Assembly (NCBI GenBank): GCA_034003625.1
Contig: JAVEYG010000015.1
Coordinates: forward strand, 1-64,000
Source: GWE2-42-39 sp034003625
Lineage (GTDB): Bacteria; Bacteroidota; Bacteroidia; Bacteroidales; Prolixibacteraceae
Length of the DNA stretch: 64,000 bases
Direction: 5' to 3'
The notes beneath the pieces were generated by a model that was not told the DNA's origin, did not search any database, and saw only the letters and a program-made list of their open reading frames with translations. Within the stretch, counting starts at the first letter, position 1. Every line of letters starts with the position of its first letter. This document shows positions 32,669 through 41,786 of this stretch, piece by piece. Made by a program: the position numbers and the translations under genes.

Positions 32669-35566
32669 ATGAAGAAAATACTATACTTTCTGGCTCTCGC
32701 GTTTATCCTGCCGGTTGCCGCATTTTCCCAGTATTTTGAAACCGGGCAGGACCCGGCGGGTATCCGTTGGCGGCAGATCAACACGCCAAATTTCCAGCTT
32801 ATTTTTCCTGAAGATTTTGAACCTCAGGCCCAACGTGTGGCCTACATTTTTGAAAAAGTGTACGATTATTCGTTAGAAAATTTGGGACGGGCCCCCCGGA
32901 AAATATCGGTGATACTGCACACCCACACCGTGAAGTCGAATGCGCTGGTGGCCTGGGCGCCCCGGCGTGTCGAATTTTTTACCACGCCCCATCAGCAGGT
33001 TTATGCACAGGACTGGCTTGAACAACTGGCCATTCACGAGTTTGCCCACGTAGTGCAAATGGACCGTGTGCAACAGGAACTGCCCAGGCTCTTTACCCTT
33101 TTGTTAGGCGAACAGGCTGCTGCTGCCGTAGTGGGGGCTTACCTTCCGTTCTGGCTCCTCGAAGGCGACGCAGTGAGCAACGAAACGGCTTTTACGCGGG
33201 CCGGCCGCGGCCGTTTGCCTTCATTTCTGATGGAGAACAAAGCCCTCGCGCTTGAAAAAAGAAACTATTCGCTGAATAAATTATATCTTGGTTCGTACAA
33301 AGAGTATGTCCCCGATCATTATTCTTTGGGCTATTGGTTTGCAGGAAAAGTGAAGGAGAAATACGGTGCAGAAATATGGAATACCGCGATGAGCAGTGCT
33401 GCCCGTAAACCGCTTTTGCTGCGGCCTGTCCATTCGGCGCTGAAAAAAGAAACCGGGATGGGGCAGGAGGCTCTTTTTAAACAGGTGTTTTCAGAATTAA
33501 AGGAAGAGTGGCAGCAGGAACTTGCCGATGCCGGGGTGCGCGGTTACCCGGTAATTTCGCCTGCCAAAAAATATTTTGCCAGTTACCTGTATGCCCATCC
33601 GTACAAAGGGAACCTGTATGCCCTGCGGGAATCGCTCGACGATATTCCCCGCATCGTGCGCATCGACAGCCTGAAAAACGAACAAGTGGTACACACGCCT
33701 GCATGGCTTTTCAGGGAATCGTTTTCCGGCGAAAAGAACCTGTTGATTTGGTCCGAAAACCAGCCCGACATCCGCTGGACGCATTCCGACCGTTCGGTAA
33801 TCGGTATTTTTGACCTCGAATCGGGGGCGAAAAGAAGGCTCCGTACCGAAAATAAACTGTTTGCCCCCCAAATATCGCCCGGCCTATCGACTTTTGCGGC
33901 GGTTGAAATAGATTCCCGCAACCGCTATTTTTTGTCTGTATTTGATCTGAAAACGGGCGAACGGAAACTGCAATACGCGGCACCTGATAACCAGTTATTT
34001 TTTACGCCCTGCTGGGACGAAACCGGCGACCGCCTGTTTTTTGTTGCCCTGAAACCGGAAGGGAAATACATGGCCTCGCTGAAAATAGGGGAAGAGCGGC
34101 ATGTAGTGCTTTCCGAAGCATCATTTGCAAATATTAAAAACCCGGTGTATCATTCAGGAAAACTATATTTTGTGGGAAGTTATTCGGGAATCGACAACCT
34201 TTACGCGATTGATTTGATGAGCCGGAATAAATACCAGCTGACATCAGTAAAATTCGGGGCCGATTATCCTGTTGTTTCTGAAAAGGATGGTGAAATTATT
34301 TTCAGTAATTATTCGTCGAACGGTTTTGTGCTGGCCAAACTGGCCAACCAGCCGGAAAACTGGCAGAAGTTGGATGATTTTCCGGATAGAAAATTTGAAT
34401 TGGCTGAAAACCTGTCGGCACAAATGAAGGGCCGTCTGGAGCTGCAAAAGCCCGATTCGGTGGCATACCCCTCGAAAAAGTATAGTAAATTAGGCCATGC
34501 CCTGAATTTTCACAGTTGGGCTCCGCTTTTTGTCGATTCCGACGAGTACGGGATCAGGCCGGGCGTTTCGCTGTTTTCGCAAAATAAATTAGGGACGGCA
34601 GTGCTAAAATTGGGGTACGACTACGACCGCTCCCAAAAAACAGGGAAGTTCGTCACAGGGCTTACCTATTCGGGCTGGTACCCCGTTCTCGAGGCTGGCC
34701 TGAAAGTCGGAAAAAGCGCTTCGGAGTATTACCAGATCACGCAGACAGTGAACCAGCAGGGACAGGTAATCAAACAGGATACGGTGGTAAAGCGTTTTCT
34801 CTGGAACGAGCAGGAACTGAACCTGAACACGAACCTTCCGCTGAACCTGAGTTCGGGCCGATACCTCCGCTTGTTGCAGCCGGAGGTGATATATGAATAC
34901 ACAAAGGTGGCACACGAGCGCAGTACGCCCGATAATTTTTTTAGCGGGAATTACCAGACCCTTAGCTACCGTTTGTATTTTCATAACCTGCACCGGATGT
35001 CTCACCAGGATATTCAACACGACTGGGGACAGATTGTGGAACTGGTTTACCGTCATTCGCCGTTTGGGAATATGGATTTCGGGGACCTTGTGGCTGCTCA
35101 GTCATATTTATATTTTCCCGGATTGGCAAAAAATCACGGCTTCCGCTTTTACAACGGGATACAGGAAAAAACCATGGCAGGCCGGAATTCCTTTTCGAAC
35201 GTGATCCGTACCCCGCGCGGTTACCACAGTATGCAGAATACCCGGTTTTATTCGTTTGCCGGCGATTACCGGTTTCCGATTGCCTGTCCCGACATAGGCA
35301 TTGGCAAATGGGCGTACATCAAGCGGGTCAAAGCCTCGCTGTTTTACGACTATGGCAGTTTGCAGGCGCCAGTGTTCAACGATGACGGAAAATACCTGTA
35401 CAGTGTAGGGCATACCATGCAGTCGGCAGGTGTTGAATTCCGGTCTGATTTGCATGTATTGCGTTTCTTCGCACCCATAGAGGCAGGCATTCGCACTACT
35501 TACCGACCTGATTTTCAGGATGTGCAGTTTGAATTACTGTTTTCGGTCGATTTCTCTGGTTTTTAA
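32669..35566 (+). CDS. Secreted gluzincin-like protein with beta-propeller and C-terminal outer-membrane barrel
   Basis: The protein is 965 aa when started at the ATG before the signal peptide (KKILYFLALAFILPVAAFSQ). The longest frame adds 29 hydrophilic residues that overlap a promoter-like sequence. An HExxH zinc motif lies in AIHEFAHVVQMD (about residues 123-134) with a likely third ligand in LLEGDAVSNET about 45 residues on, as in MA-clan peptidases. From about 270 to 620 follow TolB/PD40-like propeller repeats (for example FDLESGAKRRL, LFFVALKPEGKY). The last 340 residues have alternating aromatic strands ending in LLFSVDFSGF, which looks like a surface-antigen-type barrel. It is probably anchored in the outer membrane. 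The substrate is unknown. Confidence 0.78.
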   Translation: MKKILYFLALAFILPVAAFSQYFETGQDPAGIRWRQINTPNFQLIFPEDFEPQAQRVAYIFEKVYDYSLENLGRAPRKISVILHTHTVKSNALVAWAPRRVEFFTTPHQQVYAQDWLEQLAIHEFAHVVQMDRVQQELPRLFTLLLGEQAAAAVVGAYLPFWLLEGDAVSNETAFTRAGRGRLPSFLMENKALALEKRNYSLNKLYLGSYKEYVPDHYSLGYWFAGKVKEKYGAEIWNTAMSSAARKPLLLRPVHSALKKETGMGQEALFKQVFSELKEEWQQELADAGVRGYPVISPAKKYFASYLYAHPYKGNLYALRESLDDIPRIVRIDSLKNEQVVHTPAWLFRESFSGEKNLLIWSENQPDIRWTHSDRSVIGIFDLESGAKRRLRTENKLFAPQISPGLSTFAAVEIDSRNRYFLSVFDLKTGERKLQYAAPDNQLFFTPCWDETGDRLFFVALKPEGKYMASLKIGEERHVVLSEASFANIKNPVYHSGKLYFVGSYSGIDNLYAIDLMSRNKYQLTSVKFGADYPVVSEKDGEIIFSNYSSNGFVLAKLANQPENWQKLDDFPDRKFELAENLSAQMKGRLELQKPDSVAYPSKKYSKLGHALNFHSWAPLFVDSDEYGIRPGVSLFSQNKLGTAVLKLGYDYDRSQKTGKFVTGLTYSGWYPVLEAGLKVGKSASEYYQITQTVNQQGQVIKQDTVVKRFLWNEQELNLNTNLPLNLSSGRYLRLLQPEVIYEYTKVAHERSTPDNFFSGNYQTLSYRLYFHNLHRMSHQDIQHDWGQIVELVYRHSPFGNMDFGDLVAAQSYLYFPGLAKNHGFRFYNGIQEKTMAGRNSFSNVIRTPRGYHSMQNTRFYSFAGDYRFPIACPDIGIGKWAYIKRVKASLFYDYGSLQAPVFNDDGKYLYSVGHTMQSAGVEFRSDLHVLRFFAPIEAGIRTTYRPDFQDVQFELLFSVDFSGF

Positions 35567-35598
35567 ACTTTTTCACGCGAAACCGCGAAGCTGCAAAA

Positions 35599-36189
35599 TT
35601 ATTCTTTCACCTCTTCGTATTCGGTATCGACTACCCCGGGGTTTTGTTTTGCCTGTATTTGTCGTAGTTTACGGATTTTAAACGACCACAACAGCTCGCC
35701 AAGCCCGTATACAAACACCACGATGCCGAAAAGTACCAACACGGCCCGGGCGCTTTCAAACGGGTGGGCGATCAAAATGATACCAGCCACCAATGAAACC
35801 ATCGAAATGACCAGCATTGGCCACGAAAAACCGATCCGTCCCCTTGTGCCAAGCAGGTTCATCAGTTGCGAAGCCCCGGCCAGCACCAATAACAGGCCGA
35901 TCACAAAAACAAATACATTTACTAAAAGCGTTGGGAAAACAACCAGGATGAAGCCGATCACTAAATTGGAAACGCCTCTTGGCACAATCGGGAGTACCTT
36001 CCTTTGTTTGGTGCTGAAATAATCAGTCAGAAAGGCGATAAGGCCGTCGGCCAGCAATACAATTCCCAGAAACTGCATCAATGTTTTCAGGGAGAAACCG
36101 GGGACCGCCACCACTGTGATCCCGGCCAGCATGGCCAGAATCCCCCGTAATAAAAGGCGGTTGGGATTTGCAGAGGTAAAAAGTATCAT
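35599..36189 (-). CDS. DUF308/HdeD-family membrane protein
   Basis: The 196-aa protein has six hydrophobic helices in three pairs with the repeated pattern LLRGILAMLAGITVV, the hallmark of DUF308 (HdeD-like) proteins. In E. coli HdeD is linked to acid resistance, but the biochemical role of the family is unknown. The C-terminal tail (about 165-196) is charged and cytosolic. It stands alone, convergent with the large secreted protein gene and codirectional with the metallophosphoesterase gene 70 bp upstream. Confidence 0.85.
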   Translation of the reverse strand: MILFTSANPNRLLLRGILAMLAGITVVAVPGFSLKTLMQFLGIVLLADGLIAFLTDYFSTKQRKVLPIVPRGVSNLVIGFILVVFPTLLVNVFVFVIGLLLVLAGASQLMNLLGTRGRIGFSWPMLVISMVSLVAGIILIAHPFESARAVLVLFGIVVFVYGLGELLWSFKIRKLRQIQAKQNPGVVDTEYEEVKE

Positions 36190-36259
36190 GTGTTTTGTTT
36201 TTTAAGCAAGTATAAATATACCACCATTCCGGCAATTAGCTCATTCTTTGGGAAAAATA

Positions 36260-37471
36260 CTATTGTTTTCGGCGGATTGTGATCTTTGTAATTTCAGGCC
36301 GCATTTCTACCCGCCCTGCAAAACCGATGGTCCCCAGCCCCCGGTTCACATACAGAAACCGGTTATCCTGGCGGTACAGGCCTCCCCAGTGCTTCTGGAT
36401 AAAAAACATGGGGCTGAACTCAATCCCGGCCAGACGGAAGCCAAATTGCAGGCCGTGTGTATGCCCTGCCAGGGTAAGCAGGATGTTGGTATGCGGGATC
36501 ACCTGTGCCTGCCAATGGGCCGGGTCGTGGCTCATCAAAATTGAAAAAGCGCCCGGAGGGATCCCTGCCGTAGCTTTGTCTATGTCGGCATACTGTGGGA
36601 ACGGGTCGTGCCCCCAGTTTTCGACGCCAATGATGTAAAGGGTTGTATCGCCGATCACAATACGGCGGTTTTCGTTCAGCAGTAAATCAAAACCCATTTC
36701 CCGGATCGAATCGCGGATGGCAGCCAGGTTTTCTGTCCGTTCTCCCGGCGACCTCCATTGGTAATAATCACCGTAATCGTGGTTCCCGGTGATGGCCAGC
36801 TTGCCATAATCGGCCTTCATTTCCCTGAAATAACGGACGTACCCTTCGGTTTCCGGGCTGAAATTATTCACCATGTCGCCGGTAAAAAGCAACAAGCCGG
36901 GTTTTAGTTTCTCAATGATTTTGCAGGTTTTTCGCACAATTGCCTTGTCCCCGTTCAGGCTTCCAAGGTGAATATCCGAAATCTGGACGATCGTTAATCC
37001 GTCGAGTTGTTCCGGCAGGGAATCGAACGAGAGGGAAATTTCTTCTACCCGGATTTGCTTTTTATCTGCCAGCACACTGTATGCCATGGTCAGCATTACC
37101 CCGAGGACAATAATTAAACCCGAAGTAAATATAACTTGTCCGATATATTTATTAATCAGCGAAATAATTCCTGTAATAATCGTGAATAAACTCAGGATGG
37201 CTTTGGGGACAAGGTTGAAAAAAGTAAGTACCAGCACAAAATTGAAATATCCGTAACTGGTCGTATTTTTCAGCCGTTCGGGGTTGGCAAAAGTGTATAA
37301 AAATGCAGCAACAATGTACAACGCGACGGCCCAGTACAGAATGCTGAAGGTCACTTTTTGCCGTCGCGTTGATCGGGACATGGAACGATATAAACCTGTA
37401 AACGAAATGATTTCGATGCCGATGTATACCAGCATAAAGATGAAAAAAACAGAAACAGGCAGGCCACGCAT
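36260..37471 (-). CDS. Membrane-anchored metallophosphoesterase (YaeI-like)
   Basis: The 403-aa protein has four N-terminal membrane helices (about residues 5-25, 37-58, 72-95 and 105-140) and a C-terminal calcineurin-like phosphoesterase domain with all metal motifs: DIHLG (about 170), GDMVNN (about 200), GNHDYG (about 233), a lone His in MSHDPAHW (about 317), and GHTHG (about 340). Members of this group act on phosphodiesters such as lipid A precursors or envelope lipids at the membrane; the substrate is not known here. It ends about 20 bp from an AT-rich spacer before DUF308. Confidence 0.9.
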   Translation of the reverse strand: MRGLPVSVFFIFMLVYIGIEIISFTGLYRSMSRSTRRQKVTFSILYWAVALYIVAAFLYTFANPERLKNTTSYGYFNFVLVLTFFNLVPKAILSLFTIITGIISLINKYIGQVIFTSGLIIVLGVMLTMAYSVLADKKQIRVEEISLSFDSLPEQLDGLTIVQISDIHLGSLNGDKAIVRKTCKIIEKLKPGLLLFTGDMVNNFSPETEGYVRYFREMKADYGKLAITGNHDYGDYYQWRSPGERTENLAAIRDSIREMGFDLLLNENRRIVIGDTTLYIIGVENWGHDPFPQYADIDKATAGIPPGAFSILMSHDPAHWQAQVIPHTNILLTLAGHTHGLQFGFRLAGIEFSPMFFIQKHWGGLYRQDNRFLYVNRGLGTIGFAGRVEMRPEITKITIRRKQ

Positions 37472-37676
37472 AAAATGTATTGTTCGTTATCAGGACAAAT
37501 TCCTGGCGTAAAAATAAGAAAATTGAATATCCTCAAGTTACCTGATGCCATTCAATTTTGGAACGATAACATCATCTTTTTGAAAGATATAAACGAAATG
37601 GGTATAATGGTTTTCTACATTCGTTGCGACAATAAATGAAAAGAGTCTGTCCAACAAGTTCTAAAATTCGCAATTC

Positions 37677-37753
37677 TTGTCACCCTGACATAGTGAAGGG
37701 TCTCCTGTTTTGCGCTATACACAACAGATGCCTCGCTATGTTCAGCATGACAA
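37677..37753. repeat. Dispersed palindromic element, copy B (77 bp)
   Basis: It shares TTGTCACCCTGA, GTGAAGGGTCT, TTTTGCGCTAT and TTCAGCATGACAAAAC with the element at 30372-30449. The arms here are imperfect (ACATAGTGAAG against CTCGCTATGTT). Located in a gene-poor spacer 7.2 kb from copy A. Confidence 0.75.
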
Positions 37754-37875
37754 AACAATATTGGTACAACACGAAGCTTTTGGAACAGCCTCTTTTTATT
37801 TTGATTTTGAGTGGCGATGCGTCAATCGCCTTTTTGTAAAAATCAAAGTGCAGATACGTTGTAGTTTACAGGCTT

Positions 37876-38103
37876 TTGTTTTTCAGCACTTTGACACTTG
37901 GTGATCCCACCGGAGAAATGTCGAATTTTTTACTTGAAGTTAGGAACCCGATGGTATTGATCGCAAGAGATGGATTAAGTAACGAAACATTCAATCAGAT
38001 TTTTATTATACCGTCTAATGGTAGGGAGTCAGTGAAGCTTACCGGTTCTGCCACCAGGGTTGAACAATTTTCATGGAGCCCTGATTTTTTTTTTAAACAT
38101 TAA
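37876..38103 (+). pseudogene. Decayed fragment of a propeller-type (TolB/PD40) protein
   Basis: The 75-codon frame contains IARDGLSNETFNQIFIIPSNGRESVKLT (given around residues 33-60) and ends with EQFSWSPDF, the WSPDG-type signature of PD40/TolB propeller blades, before a run of T and a stop. There is no signal peptide, no ribosome site and no complete domain, so it is most likely the remnant of a longer gene. Family identity is inferred from one blade only. Confidence 0.4.
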
Positions 38104-38278
38104 TTACTAACTTGCTCGAAAATCAAAAATCAATGAATAGGTCTTGCAACTTATACTTATCTTTTTGTAAAGGGTCTTTGTGTCAGTTTGTTATTGATGC
38201 CGGATCAGGGATAAAAGAGCCAACATTGCAAATCCTGACAAGGATTTCGGCCTTTCATGTTAACCATTCTTTAAAAGT
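38104..38278. other. Promoter region of the ABC exporter operon
   Basis: About 175 bp without a gene before the exporter ATG. TATCTTTTTG at about 38157 resembles an extended -7 box. No hairpin of terminator quality is seen. Confidence 0.3.
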
Positions 38279-39898
38279 ATGAACCTCCTTCAGTTTCTTC
38301 AAAAGGAGTCTGATAAGCCTTTATTAAAGCTGGCTTTATTTACTGCGTTGTCCGGTCTTTCAAGTACGGGTGTGATCGCCTTGGTCAACATTGCAGCGAT
38401 AAAAGGCACCACACAAACGGTCAGTTTCAGTCATTTTTTAATGTTCCTCGTTGTGGTAGGGATCTTCATTACCACACAAAAATATATTCTCACAGAAGGG
38501 GTCGTCCTTATTGAAGACATTCTCAACAAAATCAGGTTAAGACTTTCGGACAAGATCCGGCGGGCAGATCTTCTGAACATCGAGAGAATAGGGAATGCCA
38601 AGATTTACAACCGGTTGACACAGGAATTGGTGTTCATCTCCCAAATGTCGGTTTACCTGATCACGGCTTTGCAGTCGGCAATTATGCTCATCTTTATTTT
38701 TGGTTATATCGCCTTTTTGAACTTCGTCGCTGCAATCATCCTGCTGGTTATTTTATTGATCGGAGTGATGCTTTTCAACAAAAACAATAAAAAAGTGTAT
38801 GCCAAACTGGATGAAACAAACAAGGCCGAACTCGACTATTTCAGGTCGCTGACAGACATTTTGGACGGATTGAAGGAAATCAAACTGAACAGAAAAAAAA
38901 GCAATGATTTGTATGCAAGCCACAACCAGATTTCTTCGGTGTTAAAAAAACTGAAAGTCGCCACCGGATATCTTTTTTCAAAGAATATGGTTTTTTCGCA
39001 AGCGTTCATTTACATTGTACTGGGAGCTATCGTGTTTGTGCTACCTCAACTGAAACCCGACTTTTCGAAAGAAATAATCAGCACGACTACTGCCATGTTG
39101 TTCGCCATCGGGCCCTTGTCATCGCTGGTGTCGATGATCCCGCAGTATGAGCAGCTCAATCTGTCCGTCAGAAATATAAATTTGCTGGAAGAAGAGTTGG
39201 ACCAGTATATGAACCTGGACGAAGTGCAACAGCCTGAAGGGGAAAACCGCTTTCTCCATTTCAGTAAAATTGAATTGAGGGGGCTTCGCTTTCAGTTCAG
39301 GAATGGCGAAAACTCAGACGCGTTTGCAATCGGTCCGCTGGATTTGACCATCAACCGGGGAGAAACTATCTTTTTGATTGGCGGCAACGGAAGCGGTAAA
39401 ACCACGCTGTTAAAAGCGCTCACATTGCTTTACAGCAAACTGGATTCCGGTAATATATATGTGGACAACAGGCTCGTGGACAATACCAGTTATCTGGAAT
39501 ACCGGGAGCTTTATTCCGCGGTTTTTTACGATTTTCACCTTTTTGATAAATTGTACGGTCTGGAACAGGTTGATCCCGCCAGGGTAAACGAGCTATTGAA
39601 ACTGATGCAGATTGAGCATAAGACAGAGTTCCGCGATAACCGGTTTACCAGGCAGAACCTGTCTACCGGACAAAGAAAGCGCCTGGCATTGATTGTTACA
39701 TTGCTCGAGGATAAACCGATCTTTATTTTCGACGAATGGGCTGCCGATCAGGATCCGCAGTTTAAAGACTACTTCTATGATGTTTTATTGAAAAAACTAA
39801 AAGCTGAAGGGAAAACAGTTATCGCTGTCAGCCACGACGACCGGTATTTCCATGTAGCCGACAGAGTGATTAAAATGGATTACGGTAACTTTGTATAA
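38279..39898 (+). CDS. Cyclic-peptide-type ABC exporter (permease-ATPase fusion)
   Basis: The 539-aa protein has an N-terminal six-helix exporter domain (about 1-310) and a C-terminal ATPase with Walker A GGNGSGKTT (about 370), the signature LSTGQRKRL (about 462) and Walker B IFIFDEWAADQDP (about 483), followed by the switch His in AVSHDDRYF. The EWAADQDP ending after Walker B is characteristic of the SyrD/PvdE/YojI cyclic-peptide export group, which moves nonribosomal peptides across the inner membrane. The operon converges with the NRPS cluster at 42.9 kb, so export of that product is plausible but not proved. SPFH, binding-protein and Cache genes follow. Confidence 0.88.
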   Translation: MNLLQFLQKESDKPLLKLALFTALSGLSSTGVIALVNIAAIKGTTQTVSFSHFLMFLVVVGIFITTQKYILTEGVVLIEDILNKIRLRLSDKIRRADLLNIERIGNAKIYNRLTQELVFISQMSVYLITALQSAIMLIFIFGYIAFLNFVAAIILLVILLIGVMLFNKNNKKVYAKLDETNKAELDYFRSLTDILDGLKEIKLNRKKSNDLYASHNQISSVLKKLKVATGYLFSKNMVFSQAFIYIVLGAIVFVLPQLKPDFSKEIISTTTAMLFAIGPLSSLVSMIPQYEQLNLSVRNINLLEEELDQYMNLDEVQQPEGENRFLHFSKIELRGLRFQFRNGENSDAFAIGPLDLTINRGETIFLIGGNGSGKTTLLKALTLLYSKLDSGNIYVDNRLVDNTSYLEYRELYSAVFYDFHLFDKLYGLEQVDPARVNELLKLMQIEHKTEFRDNRFTRQNLSTGQRKRLALIVTLLEDKPIFIFDEWAADQDPQFKDYFYDVLLKKLKAEGKTVIAVSHDDRYFHVADRVIKMDYGNFV

Positions 39899-39924
39899 TT
39901 GGACGACGCTAATTATTAACGCGA

Positions 39925-40806
39925 ATGAGCTTGAAAATTAAAGAAATATTCAGAGAAACCGGCAGGCAATTCAACGAATTGAAAAAAGGAATTGCCCGGT
40001 TTTGGGACAAACACACCATGGGAATAACCATGACCTTGTTAGTCTTTGTTTTTTTCGTCGCGCTTTTCTGGAACCGCATTTTTATTTCTATCGATTCCGG
40101 AGAGCAGGGAATCCGTTGGTCGCGTATTAGCGGTACCCGCCTTGACGAACAGTATGGAGAAGGATTGCACATCATTTGGCCTTGGGACAAAATGTATATC
40201 TACACGACACGTATCCAGACAAAAGGCGGAACCATGCAAATCCTTACGTCGGAAGGGCTTTCGATAAACGTTGAATTTATTTACCGGTTTTATGCCATCA
40301 GGGATTCTATTCCGGTCATTCATAAAAATCTGGGAGTGAACTATGCTGAAACATTTGTGGCTCCTGAGGTGGAAGCCGCTTCAATGTCAATTATCGGTAA
40401 TTATTCACCGGAAGAACTCTACAAGGTTTCATCGCTCGTTGTCCAGTCCACCATCAAATATTACCTGAATAAGCAATTGATAGCGCGTAATATTGTCGTA
40501 GACGATTACCTGATTAAAAAAATCAGCCTCCCCGACATTGTTTCTCAGTCCATTGAAAAGAAAATTGTGGCCGAACAATTATCGTATGAGTTTGACTACA
40601 AGATTATAACTGAAGAGAAAGAGAAAAAGCGGAAAGCCATTGAAGCGGAGGGGATTAAAAATTTCGAAGAAATTTCGAACATCCCCATCCTGAAATGGAA
40701 AGGATTGGAAGTGACATCGGATTTTGCCAAATCACAGAACGCCAAAATCATTATCATGGGAACCGGTGATAAGGATTTGCCATTATTATTAAATACAGAA
40801 AAATGA
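39925..40806 (+). CDS. SPFH/prohibitin-family membrane protein
   Basis: The 293-aa protein has one N-terminal membrane helix (about residues 34-52, MTLLVFVFFVALFW) followed by the SPFH/Band 7 domain (about 55-220: VDSGEQGIRWS-like start, GTRLDEQYGEGLHIIWPWD, then TSEGLSINVEFIYRF). A charged helical stretch (about 220-255) and a short C-terminal domain follow. SPFH proteins form ring assemblies that organise membrane proteins. The gene is 26 bp after the exporter gene and overlaps the binding-protein gene by 4 bp, so it is in one operon and may scaffold the exporter or sensor; that is inference. Confidence 0.85.
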   Translation: MSLKIKEIFRETGRQFNELKKGIARFWDKHTMGITMTLLVFVFFVALFWNRIFISIDSGEQGIRWSRISGTRLDEQYGEGLHIIWPWDKMYIYTTRIQTKGGTMQILTSEGLSINVEFIYRFYAIRDSIPVIHKNLGVNYAETFVAPEVEAASMSIIGNYSPEELYKVSSLVVQSTIKYYLNKQLIARNIVVDDYLIKKISLPDIVSQSIEKKIVAEQLSYEFDYKIITEEKEKKRKAIEAEGIKNFEEISNIPILKWKGLEVTSDFAKSQNAKIIIMGTGDKDLPLLLNTEK

Positions 40807-41786
40807 AAATACTCCTTTTCATCTTTTTGTCTTTGTCATTCTCACCATTTTGCCTGTCTCAACAGAAACAGTTGAAAAAGGTAAACTTTCTGCCATCATG
40901 GGTGGCACAGTCTCAATTTGCCGGGTATTATATGGCTAAGGAGAAAGGGATCTATGAAAAGTATGGGATGGATGTTACTATTATCAGCGGGGGCTACGAT
41001 AAACAGGTTAGTGAATATTTAAAAGAAGGTAAGGCCGATTTTGGAACAATGTACCTGACATCCGCAATAAAGGAGCGTGCAGACAGTATCAATCTTGTCA
41101 ACATTGGGCAGGTTTTCCAGCAAAGCGGTATCATGTTCGTTGCCAAAAAAGAGTCGGGTATAGACCGGATCGAAGATTTTTCGGGAAAAAAAATTGCCGT
41201 ATGGCGGACAGTCCTGGAAGAAATGACCGTTGGTTTTCTGAATAAAAACCACATAAACGCCGACGTGATCCGCATCAATGAAGGGGTAAATATTTTTCTG
41301 AAAAATGCGGTAGATATCTGTGTGGGCATGTCCTATAATGAATATAACCGTCTGGTTAATTTTGGGATGAATCGCGACGAGCTGAGTGTTTTTTGTCTGA
41401 AAGATTTTGAAATGGGTTTTCCCGAAGACGGTATTTATTGTATGGAGGAAACGATTCAGGAAGATCCCGTTTTATGTGAAAATTTCGTTAAGGCCTCGAT
41501 GGAAGGTTGGGAATATGCATTTTCGCATCGGGAAGAAACCGTACAGGTATTACGTAAAATTCAGAAGCAGGAAAATATATCGGACAACCTGACGCATTTG
41601 ACATGGATGCTTGATGGAGTCCAACAACTTATAAAACCAGCCGGGGAAAAAAATGTCGACGAGGGGGAGCTGTTGAAAACGGATTATGAAAAAGCAGTCA
41701 AATTTTTGCTGGATGAAAAGGTGATCGATATGGAAACGGAATTTAATAATTTTTACAGAGGTTTCGTAAAAAATGGACAACGGTAA
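40803..41786 (+). CDS. NMT1/THI5-like periplasmic substrate-binding protein
   Basis: The 327-aa protein has a signal peptide (residues 1 to about 19, ending FCLSQ) and the NMT1/THI5 fold start VNFLPSWVAQSQFAGYYMA, then KGIYEKYGMDVTI. Such proteins bind pyrimidines, sulfonates or related small molecules and usually feed an ABC importer. No importer permease or ATPase is present in this operon, so it may serve as a ligand sensor. It overlaps the SPFH gene by 4 bp and the Cache gene by 14 bp, which points to tightly coupled expression. The ligand is unknown. Confidence 0.85.
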   Translation: MKILLFIFLSLSFSPFCLSQQKQLKKVNFLPSWVAQSQFAGYYMAKEKGIYEKYGMDVTIISGGYDKQVSEYLKEGKADFGTMYLTSAIKERADSINLVNIGQVFQQSGIMFVAKKESGIDRIEDFSGKKIAVWRTVLEEMTVGFLNKNHINADVIRINEGVNIFLKNAVDICVGMSYNEYNRLVNFGMNRDELSVFCLKDFEMGFPEDGIYCMEETIQEDPVLCENFVKASMEGWEYAFSHREETVQVLRKIQKQENISDNLTHLTWMLDGVQQLIKPAGEKNVDEGELLKTDYEKAVKFLLDEKVIDMETEFNNFYRGFVKNGQR

